In this document: one piece after another, positions 13,501-21,300 of the stretch | Layout of the letters: every line of letters starts with the position of its first letter | How positions within the stretch are numbered: position 1 is the first letter of the stretch | Assembly: GCA_958450365.1 (NCBI GenBank) | Contig: CAUEEP010000729.1 | Span: 2,436,001-2,500,000, forward strand | Length of the DNA: 64,000 bases | Reading direction: 5' to 3' | From: Mesorhabditis belari | Taxonomy: Eukaryota; Nematoda; Chromadorea; Rhabditida; Rhabditidae | Translations under genes and position numbers: made by a program | The notes under the pieces: generated by a model | What the model was told of the DNA's origin: nothing | Database searches by the model: none | What the model saw: only the letters and a program-made list of their open reading frames with translations

Positions 13501-16500
13501 ATCTCTAGTAAACAAAAATACGTATTTTAATAGAGAAATAGCTTTGGTTTTTGAAGAAAATCAAGCCAATTTAGCTTCAATAAAAGCGTTAACTTTACCG
13601 AATCTACAAGAATATTTTGCAAAAGAGTAAAACCATTAAAACAAGTACAAACAAGAAACCAGTAAAACAGTAAAACCCATCTAATTAAACAATAACAACT
13701 TAATAATTGGAAAACTTTAAAAGAAAAGCTTTTTTGTTTTAAAGTTTTAAAACAAAAAGTTTAAAGTTTTGATGTTTTTTTAAAAAGTTTCAAAATATTA
13801 GGTTGATGCATAAGTGTTTTTGTTCCTTTTCGTCTGCCGTTTCAAGCCAACAAATGCACCAATTAAACTACGGTTGATTTCATTAGAAAAACCAATTATT
13901 TTTCTGCAAAATAACATTAAAACGGGTTTAAAAATATTTAATGCCTGGATTTTCTTGAGAGTATGAAGTCGGGTAGTCAAAAAGGGCTAACTCGATGATG
14001 CGGTTTAGACACCTTAAAAAAAAATACCGACTGGGGCTACCAGTGGTGAATTTATCGCATACACGAAATATATCAATCACAATACAACGACACACACAAT
14101 ACTAGGCTATATCTTAACTTAACCCACGTCATGACAGACGGCTCCCTAACCCTAAGCTCAATGGGGAACTAAATAGCTTTTTTTGGTGGTGAAGGGAAGA
14201 TGACGATGAAGGAGTGGCTTGTCACTTTAAAGAACTGGGGCCACAACCACCAGACTGCCCTCCAGAAAACCTCTCAACCCGAAGGGAAAGGAAATCCGAA
14301 GGGGGTGACCATGTCGCATGTGGGGTTCGAACCCTCGACCTTCCGATTAAGATAAAAGACACTTAACCAGTCAGCCACACGTGCTAAAGAAAACCTATCT
14401 TCGTGTCAATAGATAAAAGATAGAGAAAAAAAACGTTTGATATTTCGCCAAAATTTCAGAGAAATTCATTCGGCCAATTTTTCCGTAGAGTTTTTTATAG
14501 ATTTTTACGAAAAAGGCGTTTTTCACTCTCGAATTTGCTTGAAAGTCAACCGAAATTCATTTAAAAAGATGCAAATTGAACAAAAAAACACTTTTTTTTA
14601 TAGAGCAAACTATAGATTAATTGGTGAATTTGTTACTTTTTAACAGAAGTACGAAAAAAACGAAAAGACTTATGCATCAACCTATTAACTTCCTTCAAAG
14701 TGAAGACAACAGAAAATAAAGTAACAAGAAGAAAATTTGTCCGTAATGAGCGTTATGAAGTAACGAGGGTTATGACGTAATGAACGTTATGACGTAATGA
14801 CGCAATGACGTAATGAGCGTTATGAGCTTAATGACGTAACAAGCGTAATGACGTAATGGGCATAATGACGTAATGAGCGTAGTGACGTAATGAGCGTAGT
14901 GACGTAATGAGCGTAATGACGTAATGAACGTAATGGGCGTAATGACGTAATGAGCATAATGACGTAATGAGCGTAGTGACGTAATGAGCGTAATGACGTA
15001 CCGACGTAATGAGCTTTAAATGCAAATTTATTACCCATTCAATGTCACTGTGTTTTTTCAGTCGTGAAACGTACGTTTTGGATGATTCGGAGCGTTCTCT
15101 TCACCTTCCTGGAGCTCCACGACGTCCACAACCACCAGCGCCTGGGTAAATCAAGTAACTACCTATGCGCCAGTATTTATAGTAAGGTATAAGGTCCCCC
15201 CTGGCGGCAATGCGATACACAGTCGGTGTAGCTCATTGGTAGAGAGTTCTCATTGGTAGGGTAAGCGAGAGATCGAGGGCTCGAATCCCGGTGCCGATCA
15301 TCTTTTGTATTCCCAGCCTCAACCCGTCAGCGTTTTCAACTTTATAATCAACTTATAACCCCCTCTAGAGTAAGGGCGACCAAGTGCGTTGTGGTCTAAT
15401 GGTTAGCACGTTTGCCTGGTAAGCGAAAGGTCGGGGGTTCGAGTCCGGGTGGCGCGGTGCTTTTTGATCTGCTCTATTTTCAACAATCTAAATGGAAAGC
15501 TATCGCGGGTAGTTAGCTCGTTTTTGATTCAAAACGTGTACTTTGTACTTTGTGTACCTTCGGGTGTACTTTGTACTCTGAAACCTCCTTTCTAGTGCAC
15601 TTAATTCCTCATTTTTTCTCGTGACATCAAGGCTGGAAGAAAAATCGAGAATTTGGTCCACAAGGAAGGGTGTGTTTAGATAGTGAGCACAAAGTACATT
15701 TCGTCGACATGCACAAAGTACATGTCGAGGTTGATGGTGGTTTTTCCAGAAACAATACAATGAATGAATATTTCCAGAAGCGATAATGAGATCCCAATTG
15801 GCCACGGCGCTTTACCAGCCGGACAAGAACCAGGTTGTTAAACATAAACTTTAAAAATCTTTTCAAAATTTCTTCTCAGTGAGTCAGAAGATCGGCGAAG
15901 GAGCAGTGCCGAAAATCCCGCCAAAACACGAGGAAATCTCGACAATCGGAGATGGAGCACAAGTTGAGAGAAATGGTTTGTGGAAAGGGCTCAATTCTGC
16001 AGAGTTTTAGCAGCACTGCAGCACTTTGTGGTTGTAGCAGTTAACTAAGCAGTTGCACGTAACTTCAAAACTGTCCCTTGCTGTAGTACGATTGTAACTC
16101 TTTAGCTTTAACTCTATAGCTGTTATAGCTTTAAAGCTTTAAATCCTTTAGTTTTAGCTGTGCTGTAGATCTATTCATTTTTTAGATAAGATTCAAGAAT
16201 TTAGATGAAACGCCAAAGATCGGTCAAGGTGCTCAAGTAGATCAAAACGTAAATCAAAATCAAAATGATGAAAGTAACGGTAAGAAAATAAAAATTTTAT
16301 ATAAACTAGCAAAAAGTAAACATTTCTGATGTACAAGAAGAGCCAAAAATCGGTGGAGGAGTCGAGGTTGATGGTGGGAATGCGCAGATTGGTTTGTTTC
16401 ATTTGATTGCTTTGATTGCTTTGAAAATAATCGTCATCCTACCGTAATGCATGGGCGTAGCAAGAATTTCACGCAAGTCAAACGTCTTGAGCTCCTCGAC

Positions 16501-17980
16501 CTCCTCAAGGCTCCTCAAGGCTCCTCAAGCTCCTCAAGGCTCCTCGAGCTCTCCTCGAGCTCCTCGAGCTCCTCAAGCTCCTCAAGGCTCCTCAAGCTCC
16601 TCAAGGCTCCTCGAGCTCTCCTCGAGCTCCTCGAGCTCCTCAAGCTCCTCGAGCTCCTCGAGCTCCCTCGAGCTCCTCAAGCTCCTCAAGGCTCCTCGAG
16701 CTCTCCTCCAGCTCCTCCAGCTCCTCCAGCTCCTCAAGCTCCTCAAGCTCCTCAAGGCTCCTCGAGCTCCTCAAGGCTCCCTTCAATCAATTTCCAATCA
16801 AGAAATTATATTTTTTTAAATCGTGGGCTACAAAACTTCTTAAATATTTTTTAGTTAATGCAAAAAATTCGATTTGGATTTTTTAGGCAATAAATAATTT
16901 GATTTTACAAAAATTAAAGTTTTAATTTTCAGAAAATAGCACAAATTTGACTAGCGAAGAACAAAAAAAAACAATTTTCCATCTAGTTTTCGAAATTTCC
17001 CGAAATTCCCGTTTAAAGTTGACCATTTTCACTTTTATTGAGCTTTTTCAATTTTTGCTTGTGAAAATCTAGATGGACATCTAGAGGAACAAGCGTTTTT
17101 TCATTTTCGTCTTTCATATTTTTTTTGGGAAATTCTGGCCACGCCCATGCTGTAATCTGTGGAAAGCTTCTTGTTACAATAATCGATAAACCATTTCAGG
17201 TGAGGGTGCTCGGCCGAATGAAGAGGGAATTCAGCTGCCGACAGACCGGGATCCCGATCAAGATTATGTGGATAAAGTATGGGGACCTCGGTTTGTTTAG
17301 AGTTTGGTTGTAGGGTTACGGTACTGAGATTACTGTAGTCTGTAGAGGAAGGGATTACTGTAGTCTGTAGAGGGATGGGATTACTGTAGTCTGTAGGGGA
17401 AGGGATTACTGTAGTCTGTAGAGGAAGGGATTACTGTAGTCTGTAGAGGAAGGGATTACTGTAGTCTGTAGAGGGATGGGATTACTGTAGTCTAGTTTTT
17501 GAATTGGAATTGGAACCGTGCAGACATTAGTCTTGGCGTACTTTGTGCTCGTGCAAATATACCAGTAATAATCTGGTAGACGAAGATTCGAGTGCGCCAG
17601 AATGGGTGTGTTTCCACTGCAGCACAAAGTACCCAGATAGCCGACAATAATTGCTACGAATATACTTTGTGCTCAACTTTTTCTAAACGCACTTTTTCTG
17701 GCGCACTCATTTCCTCATAATCTGTGAGTAAAGTGAAGAATTTCATGCGTTCGAAGAAAAAAGATTCCTTTCGATTTACTAGTACGATCTAGTACGATCT
17801 AGTACGATCTAGTACAATCTAGTACAATCTAGTACAATTTAATACGATCTAGTACAATCTAGTACAATCTAGTACAATCTAGTACGGTCTAGTACGCACA
17901 AAGTACATGTGAAATTAATCGTTTCCAGTTCAAATCTTCCCACCCCCCCGAAATCATCGGAACTCAACGACAATGAATAA
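1519..17980 (+). CDS. Disordered P/R-rich protein with IGxGA repeats (5' partial)
   Basis: I do not recognise the family. Eighteen exons join with matching phase and no internal stop: 1519-1612, 2219-2305, 2537-2669, 3560-3645, 5467-5570, 6217-6294, 6355-6391, 6794-6847, 8935-8978, 12092-12148, 13023-13127, 15062-15145, 15778-15833, 15880-15975, 16205-16279, 16338-16391, 17200-17290, 17929-17980 (TAA). Every intron is GT-AG. The 461 visible residues start mid-gene in a folded-looking stretch (FEWVLAREVRDQ, then DEFSTRVYLLRKTTPES). A long P, R, Q, D, H-rich region follows, with tandem YDPQYNPYDPQYNP. From exon 13 on come the motifs IGHGA, IGEGA, IGDGA, IGQGA, IGGGV and IGEGA. The C-terminus is acidic (SSELNDNE). 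No membrane segment is visible. A scaffold or secreted matrix protein is possible, but the true start is missing, so localisation is unknown. Introns of 2-3 kb hold transposons. Confidence is high that it is a gene, low on role. Confidence 0.82.
1830..2212. repeat. Satellite 'ttacgatact / ttacgagtacg'
   Basis: An intron of the + strand gene is almost entirely made of alternating 10-11 bp units ttacgatact, ttacgagtac and ctacgatact. The overlapping 86- and 96-codon frames here (repeats of YDTLRVR) are products of the array, not genes. Confidence 0.93.
2865..3206. repeat. 20-bp tandem array, 16 units
   Basis: Sixteen consecutive 20-bp units from 2881 to 3200, each cttgacg(c/t)tagacgttagat, varying almost only at one C/T position. 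A degenerate partial unit precedes them. The array lies in intron 3 of the + strand gene. Confidence 0.95.
3646..4189. repeat. Intron 4: 'actacagta' repeats
   Basis: Intronic sequence with many irregular copies of 'aactacagtatctttaacta' and 'agcctacgtttaaa'. No exon fits between 3645 and 5467. Confidence 0.6.
4190..5160. repeat. Foldback element carrying a 'cagacagaaaga' satellite
   Basis: The arm at about 4190-4342 (ctcgagggttttctg...) matches the reverse complement of about 4975-5155 (...cagaaaaccctcgag). Between them, 4575-4955 is a satellite of cagacagaaaga units. Long 158-222 codon frames on the minus strand (repeats of FCLS/VCLS) come only from the satellite and are not genes. Confidence 0.85.
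5608..5812. repeat. Tetranucleotide array (cgtt/cgtc)n
   Basis: About 200 bp of gttcgttcgtccgt-type repeats in intron 5 of the + strand gene, starting about 40 bp after the donor of the 5467-5570 exon. The reverse-strand frame (NERTNERT) is an artefact. Confidence 0.93.
5887..5955 (-). tRNA. tRNA-like sequence (probable pseudogene)
   Basis: On the minus strand there is an A-box-like tggcgcagtcgagagcgcg and a B-box-like gggttcgaccccc at normal spacing, in a tRNA-sized unit. I could not fit a good anticodon stem or read an anticodon with confidence, so I treat it as a tRNA-derived element. It sits in intron 5 of the + strand gene. Confidence 0.45.
6575..6766. repeat. Palindromic MITE, end 'gaaaattccaacccacacct'
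   Basis: A hairpin of about 190 bp. The left half (ggaaaattccaacccacac...ctcagccgtctcttcgccgattg) is repeated inverted in the right half (caatcggccaagagacggtcgagaaaatg...ggaattttccc). A second copy lies at 30177-30365. This copy occupies most of the intron between the exons ending 6391 and starting 6794. Confidence 0.85.
6870..7875. repeat. 1-kb foldback element with a tRNA-like sequence in each arm
   Basis: The arms 6870-7345 and 7505-7875 are near-perfect reverse complements beginning ttttcctgttaacaacggat. Each arm carries gagcccatggcctagtggataaagg followed about 35 bp later by gagttcaattcc, an Arg-type A box and a B box of a degenerate tRNA, at 7155-7245 (+) and 7535-7605 (-). The spacer has no ORF. 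The element sits in the intron between the exons 6794-6847 and 8935-8978. Confidence 0.85.
8272..8352 (+). other. Possible tRNA-derived scrap
   Basis: Contains actcaactggtaaagc, A-box-like, with a small tandem expansion (gtaaagc x4) and a weak B-box-like gagttccaccc. No stable cloverleaf could be fitted. Confidence 0.25.
8873..8926. repeat. (tgctttt)n
   Basis: Seven tandem 7-bp units just before the polypyrimidine acceptor of the exon at 8935. It may have grown from the splice acceptor tract. Confidence 0.9.
9228..9947. repeat. 720-bp foldback MITE, TIR 'tatgtcgtagccgcttac'
   Basis: The left arm (9228-9480) and right arm (9655-9947) are long reverse complements, starting tatatgtcgtagccgctta and ending gtaagcggctacgacatata. 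The stem is about 250 bp around a spacer of about 170 bp. No ORF. It shares its end with the element at 407-944 and lies in intron 9 of the + strand gene. Confidence 0.9.
10257..11796 (+). mobile_element. Tc1-like transposon with IR/DR ends, inactive
   Basis: A 1.54-kb element flanked by TA, with ends CAGTAGCGGACATTGAC and its complement. The inverted repeats are about 200 bp each and contain two direct copies of a binding-site-like block: outer gacattgacttacgatattt (near 10266, and inverted at 11769-11787) and inner gacattaacttacgatattt (near 10436, and inverted near 11597). This is the IR/DR layout known from some Tc1 elements such as Sleeping Beauty. It interrupts intron 9 of the + strand gene and does not affect its frame. 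Confidence 0.93.
10549..11550 (+). pseudogene. Tc1-type transposase, frameshifted
   Basis: The enzyme cuts and pastes the element that carries it. The N-terminus (from ATG at 10549) has the paired-like helix-turn-helix: KREGVLRLHQQQIKQEAIAQ, then STVSSILALYRQTGS. The frame is lost near 10895, but the first catalytic segment FTDESKFNLFGSDGVH is still readable in another frame near 11000. A second shift is needed near 11060 to reach KHGGGSVTVWGGFSS. The second catalytic Asp lies in YQQDNDPKHTA, and the Glu in SPDLNPIEHL, 34 residues later (DD34E). The Trp codon normally after EHL is TGA (11389-11391). At least two frameshifts and one stop, so inactive. Confidence 0.9.
11970..12082. repeat. (attattaatctaattattaat)n
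   Basis: A short AT-rich tandem repeat immediately before the acceptor of the exon at 12092. Confidence 0.8.
12197..12472. repeat. MITE, TIR 'taccgtaaatactgtaatag' (copy 1)
   Basis: Starts taccgtaaatactgtaatag and ends with its complement. An inverted copy lies at 12647-12893. It is in intron 10 of the + strand gene. Confidence 0.88.
12647..12893. repeat. MITE, TIR 'taccgtaaatactgtaatag' (copy 2, inverted)
   Basis: Reverse-oriented copy of the element at 12197-12472, diverged at several positions. The two copies flank about 175 bp and could pair. A 123-codon frame crossing it (12693-13064) is accidental, although its last part overlaps the real exon at 13023 in a different frame. Confidence 0.88.
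13260..13325. repeat. (gctgatctgagctagagag)n
   Basis: Three tandem 19-bp units in intron 11. From about 13330 to 13797 I see only AT-rich sequence with no exon. Confidence 0.8.
13798..14687. mobile_element. Non-autonomous mariner-type element carrying a tRNA-like sequence
   Basis: The left end TTAGGTTGATGCATAAGTGT follows TA. The right end is the complement (acttatgcatcaacctatt) near 14667-14687. This resembles mariner (cecropia-type) ends. The terminal 120 bp or so are imperfect inverted repeats. There is no transposase. The middle contains a tRNA-like unit at 14318-14390. It is intronic to the + strand gene. Confidence 0.75.
14318..14390 (-). tRNA. tRNA-like sequence inside a mariner-type MITE
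   Basis: On the minus strand, gcacgtgtggctgactggttaag (A-box-like) and gagggttcgaaccccaca (B box) at tRNA spacing. Six of seven acceptor pairs can form between gcacgtg and cacatgc. The anticodon stem is weak, so it is probably a tRNA-derived pseudogene with a working-looking internal promoter. Confidence 0.5.
14745..15015. repeat. Satellite 'gacgtaatgagcgtaat'
   Basis: About 270 bp of 16-17 bp units built on gacgtaatgagcgta, ending about 50 bp before the exon at 15062. The reverse-strand frames (HYAHYVITLITS) are artefacts. Confidence 0.93.
15220..15300 (+). tRNA. tRNA-like sequence with internal insertion (pseudogene)
   Basis: tcggtgtagctcattggtag (A box), a partly repeated middle (cattggtag twice), then gagggctcgaatcccggtgccga (B box and 3' acceptor pairing with the 5' tcggt). 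The repeated middle breaks the anticodon arm. Confidence 0.55.
15390..15461 (+). tRNA. tRNA-like sequence, anticodon loop would read GGT
   Basis: gtggtctaatggttagcacg (A box) and gggggttcgagtccggg (B box) with a plausible anticodon stem tttgc/gcgaa around ctggtaa (anticodon GGT, Thr). The T stem pairs poorly and GGT is not the usual eukaryotic Thr anticodon (AGT is), so it is more likely a pseudogene or a nematode-type odd tRNA than a decoding tRNA. Confidence 0.45.
16490..16790. repeat. Satellite 'agctcctcaaggctcctcg'
   Basis: About 300 bp of 9-10 bp units (gctcctcaa, gctcctcga, gctcctcca) in the intron between the exons ending 16391 and starting 17200. The 122-135 codon frames here encode only S/L/A/P runs and are artefacts. 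Confidence 0.93.
17320..17500. repeat. (gggattactgtagtctgtagagga)n
   Basis: Seven 24-27 bp units in the last intron of the + strand gene. The phrase 'attactgtagtctg' recurs near 18.5 kb in the neighbouring gene. Confidence 0.93.
17783..17897. repeat. (agtacaatct)n
   Basis: Eleven or so 10-bp units agtac(g/a)atct about 30 bp before the acceptor of the terminal exon at 17929. Confidence 0.93.
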
Positions 17981-18334
17981 TCTTTTTTTCAACTCTTTTT
18001 TTTTCCATTTTCTCAACTTTTACTGCCAATTTTTTTGATTTAAAAAGATAAACTTTATCAATATCAAAGCACCAATATAAAAAACTCAAAGAATTTGTGC
18101 ATTTTCGAAAAACATTACCCGTTTTCTTAAGGGCCAAAGTGTCAAAAGAAATTCCTTAAAAAAAAATCCTTAAAAAAATCCTTTAAAAAAATCGAAACAA
18201 ATTCCTGAAAAGAAGAGAATCCAAAGAGAGATTGGGGAAGGTGAGGAAAGTTTGCGAAAATAGGGGATGCATATGTACAGGACAGCTCAATATATGCAAA
18301 AAAAGCTTGGCTCTGGCTCGAACTCGAAATCTGA

Positions 18335-21300
18335 TCACTCGATTGGCAGCGAAGCGCGTTGCCACTCGGCCATTCGCTTCCTGCGCATCGCTCGTCGCAA
18401 GTTGAACCTTCTGGCGACGGCCATGAAATCCTCGGCCACATTTAAGGCATTCACCACAACGTCATCTGAATGGGTACAGTAATCTGCAGGTTACTGTAGT
18501 CTGCAGGTTACTGTAGCCTGCAGTACTCTGCAGACTACAGTAATCTGCAGACTACAGTAATCTGCAGCCTACAGTAAGCTACAGGCTCCAGCAATCTGCA
18601 GACTACAGTAATCTGCAGACTACAGTAAGCTACAGGCTCCAGCAACCAGCAGACTACAGTAACCTGTAGCCATAAACAATTACTATAACCTAAAGAGCGC
18701 CTAGATTACTGTAGAATAGAGTACTTAGTTCACTGTAAAGTACCAAGCTTTCGGTGGCCTGTAGGTCCAAGATTACCGTAACTTAAGCGTTACGGAGATT
18801 ACTGTAACCAGTTTGAATACCATAGTACAGTAATCCGTAAAACTCACCTGGCGGTAGTGCCGCTGGAGAGCCGGGCACCGTTGGGAAGCTCGTGATCTGT
18901 AGACCGGGTTGACGAGCTGGTGGAACGGGTTCTGGAAAGGCTCAATTTTGAGCAATTTTGTGAGAAATGATTCCCATTTTATCCCATTTTAATCAATTTT
19001 AGCATTTTTACAATTTCCATATCCTTACCGTCAATCGAATTAGCATTGAATCCATTTGTGGATGGCGGGGAAAGGAGGGGAGGACGGGGAGGAGGCGGTG
19101 GAGGAGATGGAGGAGATGGCATCGATGTGCCGAATGAGGGACGGCTGGTCAATGTTGTGCTTTGTGGGGCTGGGGGTGCGGGGCCTCGCTGGAATTTCAC
19201 TTTACCTTCATTACTTTACCTTTTACCAGAAAGGCAAATGGTGTCGTGGTGGCCGAGTGGTAGTAGGCTTGAATTCGAAGCGGGAGGTCGAGGGTTCGAG
19301 TCCGGCACTTGCCTTCCATTTTGTTTCTTTTAGCTTTGAATGGTTTAAGTGTTTTGGCGATGTTGGATGGTCATCATTGGCTATATATCCAGAGCAACGG
19401 TGTGCCAGATGCTGTGCGCCCACATAGAGAACACTCAAAACATTTAAAGCTAAAAGAAGCAAAAACAAAAGTCAAGCGCCGGACTCGAACCCAAGGCCGC
19501 TCGCTTTGTATTCAAGCTCACTGCCACTCGGCCACTATGACATCTTTACCGCAGCATTGGTAAGTCAACTTCTAAACTCAGGTCCTATTTTCTGTAATTC
19601 CATCCAAAACTTTGAGCGCTTATAACTTTTGACAGAGTGATGCGTTTCAAAAATGGAAAGTAGATTCAGAATCAGCGCAAAATGCTACATCGGGTAGTAT
19701 GTAGCGCATGGGAACACACACTGTTGACACTCCCTTTTTAGACTACGCGACACTCCTATAGGGGATCTACTTTCTATTAGAATATTCTAAGCCAAGAATT
19801 GGGTTAAACCAATTAGCTGGACCTATCATCGTTCAACTCTATCCTAGAAAAACAGAAAAATCTCTAAAGCCAGTCTTCTCTCTCACTACGATAACTGAAT
19901 AGCTTTCATTTTTTCTCACAGTAAAGATATTCAGCCTGTCACTTGAATACTTGAATACTTTTTCTTTCAGTGACCGCGAGTTATTGCCACTTACTTCTGA
20001 GGGTCTAGCTCGGCAAGAACTTAATGAATCCGTGTGAAATCTTTAGAGGTGATTTTTAAGTATCTCTCCTGTAGACAAGCTGATTTTCTAACTGATCACT
20101 GCTTCTAGAATCTTTATATGACCATACAAAGTTGAGAGTCTGGCGAGAAAACTCAGAAGGTTTTTCAGAGTCGTTTTTGAAGTTATTTAATAAATATGTT
20201 CAGGTTTAAGACGAAAAAAGATTAAACAAAAGAGCAAACACGTCAAGGAATTCGATTTTCTGTTCTCGAATTTGATTAAACTGCGGCTTTCGAACAAAAT
20301 GTGATTGGGGAGCTCATTTAAAAATTAGAGAGCTCACTCAAAAATTAGAGAAAAGGTTCTAGAAGCACCAATCAGTTAGAAAGTCAGCTTGGCTACAGGA
20401 GATATACTCAAAAATGATCTCTAAAGATTTCATATGGATTCATTAAGTTCTCGTTGAGCTAGACGCTCAGAAGTGAGTTGCTATAGCAGCTCACTTCTGA
20501 GCAGACTACAGTAATTCGCGGTTACCCTGTACTGTAAGACGATGAAATGAAAAATTCCCTCTTTCAAACAAACCGTTGTAAATAGAGCGGTAGACGGTGT
20601 GAGACTCGTTTGAGTTTGAGTTTGAGTTCTTGCTTGGAATTGTGTGGTTGTCGTCGATGGGAGTGAAGGATTTGTGAGTCTTGTTGTTATTGACGTTGGT
20701 GGACTTGAGAAAGTGCTATAAAAGTGTTTCAATAGGAATGAGCTTTGGCAGAGATTGGCAAATGACTACTTTGTCAAATAGATCAATTGACAAGTTGAGT
20801 TGATTCGATCAAAAAATTAGCCGTGGATTACGGTAGGATTGGGCTTTTTGTACTACTGTAGTAAATGCCTTTTACTCTAACCCAACCATACTCTAACCCA
20901 ACCATACTCTAACCCTACCGTACTCAGACCCAACCATAATCTAACCCAACCATAATCTAACCCAACCATACTCTAACCCTCCCGTACTCTAACCCTCCCG
21001 TACTCTAACCCTCCCGTACTCTAACCCTCCCGTACTCTAACCCTCCCGTACTCTAACCCTACCTTGGCGCTCGATTGATTGTCGTAGTTGGATTTGTGAA
21101 ATGTGTGGAAATCACAGATGAAGTTGACGGTTGTATGAACGTCTTTGTTGTTGTCTAAACAATTAGCTTTAGACTCGAAGCTTTGTCCGCTTGTTAGTTG
21201 TAAGTACTAGTCTCAAGGCTCAAACAAAGTTATTCCCAAATGAACTCAATAACCTCAAGGGGTGTTCTTTGTGCTTGCTCATGTAAACCCACCTTTTCTA

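Noticed and set aside
15627..15866. 79- and 101-codon minus-strand frames
   Set aside because: They overlap the + strand exons 15778-15833 and 15880-15975 and an intronic 'acaaagtac' repeat. No support of their own.
18290..18400. tRNA-Ser-like match (gaatggccgagtggcaacg ... gagttcgag)
   Set aside because: The same bases code for the C-terminal exon RMAEWQRASLPIE-stop in phase with the upstream exon. The tRNA arms do not pair.
20880..21062. Possible interstitial telomeric repeat (taaccct)
   Set aside because: The repeat is 16 bp (ctctaaccctcccgta), not a telomeric hexamer, and its units drift gradually in sequence.
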